From Mitsuaria sp. GD03876 (GTDB lineage: Bacteria > Pseudomonadota > Gammaproteobacteria > Burkholderiales > Burkholderiaceae_C): 64,000 nt of DNA. A model generated the notes under the pieces. It was not told the origin of the DNA. It made no database searches and was given only the letters and a program-made list of their open reading frames with translations. This document shows, one piece after another, positions 56,491 through 64,000 of this stretch. How positions within the stretch are numbered: the stretch's first letter is position 1; every line of letters starts with the position of its first letter. The stretch lies in the NCBI RefSeq assembly GCF_029840635.1, contig NZ_JAOCCU010000021.1:1-64000 (forward strand), written 5' to 3'. The translations under genes were made by a program, and so were the position numbers.

Positions 56491-57519
56491 ATGGGCCTGC
56501 CCTGCATTGGCCTCGCCGGCGCCCGTCAGGGGAGGGCCGCCGAGGCGCGACATGGCCGCCGCCCCGGCGCCCGGCTTGTCCGCGCCCTCGTGGTGGCTTC
56601 GGCGGCGACGCTGGCCCGTGCCCAGGGTGTCGAGGACCCGGCCCCGGCGCACGACCCCACGCTGATCGAGCAGGGCGGCGTCTTCCACGTCTTCACGACG
56701 GGCCAGGGCCTGCAGCACCTGCGCTCGGAGGATGGCCGCGGCTGGCGGCGGCTCGCGCCGGTGTTCAGCCAGGCGCCCGCCTGGTGGGCCGAGGCGGTGC
56801 CGGCGCATCGCGGCCTCGATGTCTGGGCGCCGAAGGTGGTCGCGCTCCAGGGACGCTACTGGCTGCTGTACTCGATCTCGACCTTCGGCAAGAACCGCTC
56901 GGCGATCGGGCTGACGAGCAGCGAATCGCTCGACGGCCCTTGGCGCGACGACGGCCTGGTGGTCCGCAGCGTCGAGACCGACGACTTCAACGCGATCGAC
57001 CCCGACCTGTTCATCGACGCGAAGGCCGACGGCGGCGACGGCCGGCTCTGGTTCAGCTATGGCTCGTTCTGGGGCGGCATCCGCCTGGTCGAGTTCGATG
57101 CCGCGACGATGCGCCCGCGCGGCCCGGCGCGTTTCATCGCGCGCGGCCGCGGGAAGGATGGGGCCGGCGGCGGCGGCGGCGGCGCGATCGAGGCGCCGAC
57201 GATGGTCCGCCACGGCGGCTGGGTCTACCTGTTCGTCTCGCACGACTTCTGCTGCCGCGGCCTCAAGAGCACCTACAACATCCGAGTCGGCCGGTCGCGG
57301 ACGCCGACGGGCCCGTTCCTGGACCGCGACGGCCGCGCGCTGATGGACGGCGGCGGCACGCTGGTGGAGCAGGGCGCCGGCCGCTGGATCGGGCCCGGTC
57401 ACCAGGACGTGGTCGGGCGCTGGATCGTGCGCCATGCCTATGACGCCGAGGACGGCGGCAAGCCCAAGCTCCGGCTGGACGAACTCCGCTGGGACGAGGA
57501 CGGCTGGCCGCGGCTCTAG
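56491..57519 (+). CDS. Exported GH43 arabinanase-like glycoside hydrolase
   Basis: 342 aa. Arg-rich N-terminus then a signal-like ALVVASAATLARAQ. Five-bladed GH43 motifs: HDPTLIEQGGVFHVF (base Asp), WAPKVVALQGRYWLLYSIS, NAIDPDLFID (pKa Asp), EAPTMVRHGGWVYLF (acid Glu) and GHQDVV, as in endo-1,5-arabinanases. It should cut arabinan outside the cytoplasm and feed the transporter downstream. A later start near 56580 could also give a signal peptide. Confidence 0.87.
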   Translation: MGLPCIGLAGARQGRAAEARHGRRPGARLVRALVVASAATLARAQGVEDPAPAHDPTLIEQGGVFHVFTTGQGLQHLRSEDGRGWRRLAPVFSQAPAWWAEAVPAHRGLDVWAPKVVALQGRYWLLYSISTFGKNRSAIGLTSSESLDGPWRDDGLVVRSVETDDFNAIDPDLFIDAKADGGDGRLWFSYGSFWGGIRLVEFDAATMRPRGPARFIARGRGKDGAGGGGGGAIEAPTMVRHGGWVYLFVSHDFCCRGLKSTYNIRVGRSRTPTGPFLDRDGRALMDGGGTLVEQGAGRWIGPGHQDVVGRWIVRHAYDAEDGGKPKLRLDELRWDEDGWPRL

Positions 57520-57600
57520 TGGCGACCCGCTCCCGGCGCGCCGGGAAGATCGAAGAAGATCCGCGGCGCCCTCAATAAGAAAACATCAGGAGACATTCCG

Positions 57601-58694
<1,094 letters not shown>

Positions 58695-58698
<4 letters not shown>

Positions 58699-59657
58699 GC
58701 GGCGCCGTGTCGTCGTCGCTCCCGCCCGCGGGAGCGGACCGGGGCGAAGCGCCTCGGGCGGGGCGCCGGGGTGTCGGGCTGCGCGCTTCGCGGCCGGCCC
58801 ACCTGCTGTTCGTCGCGCCCTTCCTGATCGTCTATGTGCTGTTGCTGCTCTGGCCGCTGGCCAAGGGCTGGTTCATCAGCTTCCACGACCATGACCTGCT
58901 GTCCAACGACAGCTTCTTCGTCGGCCTGCAGAACTACCGCGAGCTGTGGGAGGACGACGTCTTCCACCAGGTCGTGTGGAACACGATCCGCTTCGTGCTG
59001 ATCAGCGTGCCGGTCTTCGTCGGCCTGTCGCTGATGCTGGCGCTGGCGCTGAACCGGCCCGGCCGGCTCGCGGCGATGCTGCGCGCGGTGTTCTTCTGCG
59101 CCAGCGTGTTCTCGGTGACGCTGATCACGCTGGTGTGGCAGCTGGCGCTGATGCCCGAGCGCGGCCTGGTCGCGCAGGGCAGCGCGGCGCTCGGGCTGCC
59201 GCAGCTGCCCTGGCTGACCAGCGACCTGCTGGCCCTGCCGACGCTGGCGCTGGTGACGGTGTGGTGGATCATCGGGCTGCCGATGATGCTGTTCCTGTCG
59301 GCGCTGCAGCAGATCCCGTCGGACGTCTACGAGGCCGCCGCGCTGGACAACGCCAGCCGCTGGCGCACCCTGACGCACGTGACGCTGCCCGCGCTCAAGC
59401 GCACGGTGGCGCTGGTGGCGGTGATCGAGGTGATCCGCCAGTTCCAGGTCTTCCCGCAGATCATGCTGATGACCAACGGCGGCCCGAACAACACGACCCG
59501 GCCGATCGTGCAGTTCATCTATGAGCAAGCCTTCATGCAGCTGTCGCTGGGCTACGCGACGGCGGCCTCGCAGGTGCTGCTGGTGGTGATGCTGCTGGGC
59601 GTGTCGGTGCAGATGTGGCTGGAGCGGCGCGAGGCCGCGCAGGGAGGCCGGCGATGA
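58695..59657 (+). CDS. Sugar ABC transporter permease (MalF/UgpA type)
   Basis: 320 aa, six predicted helices. First helix LLFVAPFLIVYVLLLLWPLAKGWF; EAA loop VYEAAALDNASRWRTLTHVTLPAL. GTG 58695 in GTGA overlap; Gly/Pro-rich N-terminal extension of about 30 residues. Confidence 0.92.
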
Positions 59658-60490
59658 CCCCGATGCTGCGCAAGGGCGCCTTCGACCGCGCGGTGATGGC
59701 GGCGCTGGTCGTGCTGGCGGCGCTGTGGATGCTGCCGCTGGCGTGGGTGCTGGCCCTGTCCTTCAAGCCCAACGAGCTGCTGATGGTGCGCACCGACGTG
59801 TTCCTGTCGCCGCCGTACACGCTGGCCAACTACGCGGACATCCTGCAGACCTCGCAGGTGTTCCGCTGGCTGGGCAACAGCGCGCTGGTGGCGGCGCTGC
59901 AGACGCTGGGGGTGCTGGTGCTGTCCTCGCTGGCCGGCTACGGCTTCGCGCGCTGCGAGTTCCCGGGCCGCCGCCTGCTGTTCCCGCTGGTGCTGTTCGG
60001 GCTGGCGATCCCGGCGCAGAGCGTGTTCATCCCGCTGCACCGGCTGTTCTCCGACTGGGGCCTGCAGAACACCGTCGCGGGCCTGGCGCTGCCGGGGCTG
60101 GCGGCGCCGTTCGGCGTGTTCCTGATGACGCAGTACTTCAAGGCGGTGCCGATCGACCTGGAGGAGGCGGCGCTGCTGGACAACGCGTCGCGCTTCAAGA
60201 CCTTCTGGCGCGTCGTGCTGCCGCTGACGCTGCCGGCGCAGGCGACGCTGGGGATCTTCACCTTCCTGGCTTGCTGGAACGACTACCTGTGGCCGCTGGT
60301 CATCGCGACGCAGCCCGAGATGTACACGTTGACGCGGGGCCTGGCCTCGACGCAGACCAACTTCGCGCAATCCGAGGGACTGGGCTTCCTGATGGCGCAG
60401 GCGGTCTTCGCCGGGGCGCCGGTGCTGATGATCTACCTCTTCTTCCAGAAACACCTGGTCACGGCCGTCGCGGGGACGGGCCGGTCATGA
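59654..60490 (+). CDS. Sugar ABC transporter permease (MalG/UgpE type)
   Basis: 278 aa. AALWMLPLAWVLALSFKPNE at the start; EAA loop LEEAALLDNASRFKTFWRVVLPL; terminal helix VLMIYLFFQKHLV. Coupled by ATGA overlaps to both neighbours. Confidence 0.92.
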   Translation: MTPMLRKGAFDRAVMAALVVLAALWMLPLAWVLALSFKPNELLMVRTDVFLSPPYTLANYADILQTSQVFRWLGNSALVAALQTLGVLVLSSLAGYGFARCEFPGRRLLFPLVLFGLAIPAQSVFIPLHRLFSDWGLQNTVAGLALPGLAAPFGVFLMTQYFKAVPIDLEEAALLDNASRFKTFWRVVLPLTLPAQATLGIFTFLACWNDYLWPLVIATQPEMYTLTRGLASTQTNFAQSEGLGFLMAQAVFAGAPVLMIYLFFQKHLVTAVAGTGRS

Positions 60491-61848
60491 GGGCGACCTT
60501 GCGTTCGATGGCGCTGGCCGCCGCCGTCGCCTGCGCCGCGCTGCTGGCCGCTTGCGGCGACCCCCACACCGGCCCGGCCGGCAAGCCGAAGACCGAGATC
60601 ACGCTGATGCGCTTCTTCGGCAGCTGCGACGCGAAGTTCGGCGCGGTCAACGACGCGAGCCAGGGCGTGGGCGAGTGCGGCATCGTGACCGCGCTGGTCA
60701 ACGAGTTCAACGCGACCAACCCGGACGGCATCGTCGTGAAGACGCAGGTGGCCGAGTGGGCGCCGTACTACGACCAGTTGACGGCGCGGCTGGTGGCCAA
60801 GGACATCCCGACGGTGGCGGTGATGCACGAGTCGGCGCTGGGCGACTACGTGCGCCGCCGCCTGATCGAGCCGCTGGACGCGGAGCTGCCGGCGCTGGGC
60901 ATCGACACGGCGGACTTCACCGACCACGCCCGCCGCGGCGTGACGCAGGACGGCCACGTCTACGCGCTGCCCTTCGACACCTGGGCCTGGCTGTGGCACG
61001 TCAACACCACGCTGATGGGCCAGGCCGGCCTGATGGGCGCCGACGGCCAGCCGCGGCTGCCGCGGTCGCCGGACGAGCTGCTGGCGATGGCGCGGCAATT
61101 CAAGCAACGCACCGGCAAGCCGTACTTCGCCTGGGCCATCGTCAAGGAGACGGCGGCGACCAACCGCACCTTCCAGACGCTGATCGCGCAGCAGGACACG
61201 AAGCTGTTCAGCGACGACGGCCGGCGCATCGACATGCACCAGCCGCAGGTCGTCAACGCGCTGACGCTGATGCAGCGGCTGTATGCCGAGGGGCTGGTGA
61301 AACCCGACCTCGACTACGGCGCCGCCAACCAGGCCTTCCTCAACGGCGAGGCCGGCGTGGTCGTCGTCGGGACCTGGACGATCGACCAGTTCCTGCGCGA
61401 GGCGAAGAAACCCGGGTCGCCGCTGCGCGGCGGCTACACCGTCGTGCCGTTCCCGCAGCTGTACCAGCGCCCGGCGGTCTTCGCCGACGGGCACAGCTGG
61501 GCGCTGTTCAAGGGCGGCGCGGCCACCCCGGCGCAGCACGCCGCGGCGCTGCAGCTGCTGCGCTTCATCTGGCGGCGCAGCGCGGAATGGGCCCGCACCG
61601 GGCACCTGCCGGTGCGGCGCTCGGTGGCCGACAGCGCCTCGTTCAAGGCGCTGCCGTTCCGCGAGCACCTGGCCGAGATCACCCGCACCGGCACCTCGAT
61701 GCCGGCCAACGTGCCCACGCAGCGCGCGATCGAGCTGCTGATCGGCGAGGACGTCAGCAACCTGCTGGTGTCCGGCAAGCCGGTCGCGGAGGTGCAGGCC
61801 GATGTCGAGAAGCAGGTCAACAAGGCCTTGAAGAAGGTCAGGCGCTGA
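60487..61848 (+). CDS. Sugar ABC transporter substrate-binding lipoprotein
   Basis: 453 aa. Lipobox LLAAC (Cys 23) after a signal peptide; solute-binding family 1 fold (EWAPYYDQLTARLVAKDIPTVAVMHES, LPFDTWAWLWHVN, FLNGEAGVVVVGTW). Placed last in the transporter set. Ligand probably arabinose or arabino-oligosaccharides by context. Confidence 0.92.
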   Translation: MRATLRSMALAAAVACAALLAACGDPHTGPAGKPKTEITLMRFFGSCDAKFGAVNDASQGVGECGIVTALVNEFNATNPDGIVVKTQVAEWAPYYDQLTARLVAKDIPTVAVMHESALGDYVRRRLIEPLDAELPALGIDTADFTDHARRGVTQDGHVYALPFDTWAWLWHVNTTLMGQAGLMGADGQPRLPRSPDELLAMARQFKQRTGKPYFAWAIVKETAATNRTFQTLIAQQDTKLFSDDGRRIDMHQPQVVNALTLMQRLYAEGLVKPDLDYGAANQAFLNGEAGVVVVGTWTIDQFLREAKKPGSPLRGGYTVVPFPQLYQRPAVFADGHSWALFKGGAATPAQHAAALQLLRFIWRRSAEWARTGHLPVRRSVADSASFKALPFREHLAEITRTGTSMPANVPTQRAIELLIGEDVSNLLVSGKPVAEVQADVEKQVNKALKKVRR

Positions 61849-61908
61849 GACGATGCGTCCCGCGATCGTTCCCCATCCCCGTCCCGAACCCCATTGATCG
61901 TCGATCCC

Positions 61909-62862
61909 ATGTCGCTGAACTGGTCCAACCCGCTGATTCCCCAACGCGCCGATCCGCACCTGTCGCTGCACGACGGGCGCTACTGGTTCACCGCGTCGGT
62001 GCCCGGCTTCGACGCGATCGAGCTGCGCGGCGCCGCCCGCATCGAGGACCTGCCGCACGCGGCGCCGAAGATCGTCTGGACGCGCCATGAGCGCGGTCCG
62101 GCCAGTTGGCACATCTGGGCGCCGGAGCTGCACCGCGTCGACGGCCGCTGGCTGATCTACTTCGCCGGCGGCGAGCGCGAGGACATCTGGAAGATCCGCA
62201 TGCACGTGCTCGAGAACACCCACGCGGACCCGACGCAGGGCGAGTGGATCGAGCGCGGCCAGATCCGCACGCCGCTGGACGACTTCGCGCTCGACGCGAC
62301 CACCTTCCACCACGGCGGCGAGCAGTACCTGTGCTGGGCCGAGGCGGACGCGTCGCGCCAGGGCAAGACCAACCTCTACCTGGCGACGCTGGCCAATGCC
62401 TGGACGCTCAAGAGCGCGCCCACCCTGATCGGCGAGGCGGTGCTGCCGTGGGAGCGCGTCGGCTTCGCGGTCAACGAGGGGCCGGCGGTGCTGCAGCGGC
62501 ACGGGCGGGTGCTGATCGCGTACTCGGCGGCCGCGACCGACGCCAGCTACTGCATGGGCCTGCTGTGGGCGGAGGCGACGGCCGACCTGCTCGACGCCTC
62601 GGCCTGGCGCAAGTCGCCGGTGCCGGTCTTCGCCAGCGCCAACGGCCAGTACGGGCCGGGGCACAACAGCTTCACGACGACGCCGGACGGACGGACCGAC
62701 CTGCTGGTCTTCCATGCCCGGACGTATCGCGAGATCCTCGGCGATCCGCTGCACGACCCCAACCGCCACGCGCGGGTCCAGCCCTTCGGCTGGCGGGCCG
62801 ACGGGCTGCCGGACTTCGATCAACCACGGCCGGACGGTCCGGTGCAGGAGTGGGGCGCATGA
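61909..62862 (+). CDS. Cytoplasmic GH43 arabinofuranosidase-like hydrolase
   Basis: 317 aa, no signal peptide, so it should act on imported oligosaccharides. RADPHLSLHDGRYWFTAS (base Asp), HIWAPELHRVDGRWLIYFAGG, LDATTFHHGGEQYL (Asp) and NEGPAVLQRHGRVLIAYS (acid Glu). ATG 61909 is used; an in-frame TTG lies at 61894. The stop overlaps the GH97 start (ATGA). Confidence 0.9.
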   Translation: MSLNWSNPLIPQRADPHLSLHDGRYWFTASVPGFDAIELRGAARIEDLPHAAPKIVWTRHERGPASWHIWAPELHRVDGRWLIYFAGGEREDIWKIRMHVLENTHADPTQGEWIERGQIRTPLDDFALDATTFHHGGEQYLCWAEADASRQGKTNLYLATLANAWTLKSAPTLIGEAVLPWERVGFAVNEGPAVLQRHGRVLIAYSAAATDASYCMGLLWAEATADLLDASAWRKSPVPVFASANGQYGPGHNSFTTTPDGRTDLLVFHARTYREILGDPLHDPNRHARVQPFGWRADGLPDFDQPRPDGPVQEWGA

Positions 62863-64000
62863 GCATGAGCGTCAGCAGGAAGCGCTTGAGGCGATGGGTC
62901 GCGGCGATGGCGGCCTCGGTGGCGGGCGTGTCGTTCATGCCCGCGGCGACGGCCTTGAGCCCCGTGGGACCGCCACCGCCGGCGCCGCCGTCGTCCGAGG
63001 CCGTCGCGCACGCGGCCGCGGCGCCGGCCTTCGCCAGTCCCGACGGCCGACTCAGCGTGCGCTTCTCGGCGGCCTGGAACGACGGCCTGAACTACGAGGT
63101 GCTGCGTGACGGCAAGCCGGTCGTGCGGCCGTCTCCGCTGTGGATCACGACGGACGGCGCCGAGTTCTTCTCCAGGCTGTCGCTGGTCGACTGCACGGCG
63201 CCCACCGAGGGCCGCGAGCGCTACACGCTGGTGGGCAAGCGGCGCGACATCGACCGGCCGTATCGCGCGATGCGCTGCGAGCTGCGCAATGGCGAGTCCC
63301 AACGCGCCGCGATGGAGTGGCGCGCCTTCGACGACGGCGTCGCGTTCCGCTACGTGCTGCAGGACCCGGCGCCCAAGCGCAACGTGCACGACGGCAGCGG
63401 CGTGCGTTTCCCGCCGGGCACGCGGGCCTTCCTGCAGCCGATGCAGGTCTGGCGGACCGGCTGGAAGTCCACCAACCCGGCCTACGAGGAACACTACGCC
63501 CCCGAATCGGCGGTCGGCGCCGAGGCGCCGGCGCGCGAGGGTTTCGTGCTGCCCGCGCTGTTCCGCAGCGGCGACACCTGGATCGCGGTGACCGAGGCCG
63601 GGATGGACGGCCGGTACCACGCCTCCCGGCTGCGCCCGACGATGTCGAGGGACGGCTATGACTTCGACGGTCCCCAATGGGGCGAGACCTGGCCGGGCCG
63701 GGAGCGCTTCGGCAACGCCGACGGACCGCTGACGACGCCGTGGCGGGTGCTGGCGATCGGCGAGCTGAAGACGCTGGTCGAGTCGACGCTGGGCACCGAC
63801 CTGGCCGCGCCGGCGATCGACTTCCCGAAGGACAAGGTCCAGCCGGGCCCGGCGTCCTGGAGCTGGGCGCTGCTGAAGGACGACGGCACGGTGGAGGAGG
63901 TGCAGCGGCGCTTCATCGACTACGCCGCCGACATGCACTGGCCCTACACGCTGATCGACGCGGACTGGGACCGCAAGATCGGCTGGGACCGCATCCAGGC
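62859..64000 (+). CDS. GH97-family glycoside hydrolase, cut by window end
   Basis: Open to the last base (380 codons seen). Signal peptide AAMAASVAGVSFMPAATA, Ala/Pro linker, then the GH97 N-terminal beta-sandwich (DGRLSVRFSAAWNDGLNYEVLRDGKPVV, FRYVLQ) and the start of the catalytic barrel (SWSWALLKDDGTVEEVQRRFIDYAADMHWPYTLIDADW). GH97 enzymes are alpha-glucosidases, alpha-galactosidases or beta-L-arabinopyranosidases; the last would suit this locus. Confidence 0.9.
   Translation, partial: MSMSVSRKRLRRWVAAMAASVAGVSFMPAATALSPVGPPPPAPPSSEAVAHAAAAPAFASPDGRLSVRFSAAWNDGLNYEVLRDGKPVVRPSPLWITTDGAEFFSRLSLVDCTAPTEGRERYTLVGKRRDIDRPYRAMRCELRNGESQRAAMEWRAFDDGVAFRYVLQDPAPKRNVHDGSGVRFPPGTRAFLQPMQVWRTGWKSTNPAYEEHYAPESAVGAEAPAREGFVLPALFRSGDTWIAVTEAGMDGRYHASRLRPTMSRDGYDFDGPQWGETWPGRERFGNADGPLTTPWRVLAIGELKTLVESTLGTDLAAPAIDFPKDKVQPGPASWSWALLKDDGTVEEVQRRFIDYAADMHWPYTLIDADWDRKIGWDRIQ

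Noticed and set aside
60433-62823. Minus-strand open frame of about 796 codons opposite the binding protein and GH43 genes.
   Set aside because: Gln/Arg/His-rich shadow with no recognisable domain.

Overview
The window is about 70% GC, with dense and often stop-start-overlapping genes. Gene content points to a betaproteobacterium of the Burkholderiales, most like the Roseateles/Mitsuaria/Rubrivivax group: Bug-type tricarboxylate-binding protein, lig/pmd protocatechuate 4,5-cleavage genes, PEP-CTERM proteins, PaoABC-type aldehyde oxidase, DUF3309/DUF3606/DUF4148 small proteins. This is inference from gene families only; no rRNA or tRNA gene was seen.

Layout. 1-4.4 kb: large hybrid histidine kinase and a CheR-type methyltransferase. 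4.4-7.7 kb: copper/cytochrome-oxidase type operon (DUF2946, SCO1, PCuAC, PepSY membrane protein). 7.7-12 kb: acidic disordered protein, small membrane protein beside a 12-bp tandem repeat, a PepA-like PEP-CTERM protein, a Crp/Fnr regulator and a second PEP-CTERM protein with an SGNH-like fold. 12-15.6 kb: orphan OmpR-type response regulator and a three-gene operon of exported proteins ending in a DUF2272 protein. 15.7-19.6 kb: three-subunit periplasmic molybdenum aldehyde oxidase. 19.8-25.1 kb: a coupled operon of an unknown protein, a giant TPR-like protein and a CHAT-protease protein, with a possible frame break between the last two. 25.1-27.5 kb: DUF3606 and a PAS-GGDEF protein.

27.7-34.9 kb is a type VI secretion effector island: TIGR02270-like HEAT protein, DUF2169, a ketosynthase-like pseudoenzyme, a DUF4150 (PAAR-like) protein with an unassigned C-terminal domain carrying HxE and PCxxC motifs, and three paralogous immunity-like proteins, with an inverted DUF6484 gene between the second and third. 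No T6SS core gene is present here. 34.9-42.7 kb is a leftward protocatechuate meta-cleavage operon (ligK, Bug protein, DUF1932 dehydrogenase, ligI, ligA, ligB, ligC) with a divergent LysR gene; the 4-oxalomesaconate hydratase step is not encoded in the window. 42.6-51.1 kb is mixed: RES/Xre-type toxin-antitoxin pair, RecQ-like helicase, DUF3309, FabG4-like reductase, DUF4148 protein, Tat-exported alpha/beta hydrolase, beta-family protein, and an AbrB antitoxin followed by only the first codons of a PIN toxin.

51.1-64 kb is a divergent L-arabinose/arabinan locus. Leftward: SDR sugar dehydrogenase, SMP-30 lactonase, aldose epimerase. Rightward: 2-keto-3-deoxyarabonate dehydratase, ketoglutarate-semialdehyde dehydrogenase, GH43, sugar ABC transporter (ATPase, two permeases, binding protein), second GH43, and a GH97 cut by the window end. 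A perfect 16-bp palindrome sits in the divergent promoter region, over the -35 of the leftward promoter. The pathway imports arabino-sugars, oxidises arabinose to the lactone and feeds 2-oxoglutarate; arabonate dehydratase is missing from the window.

The two best candidates for undescribed biology are the unknown/TPR/CHAT operon (19.8-25.1 kb) and the DUF4150 effector with its tripled immunity-like family (31.1-34.9 kb).
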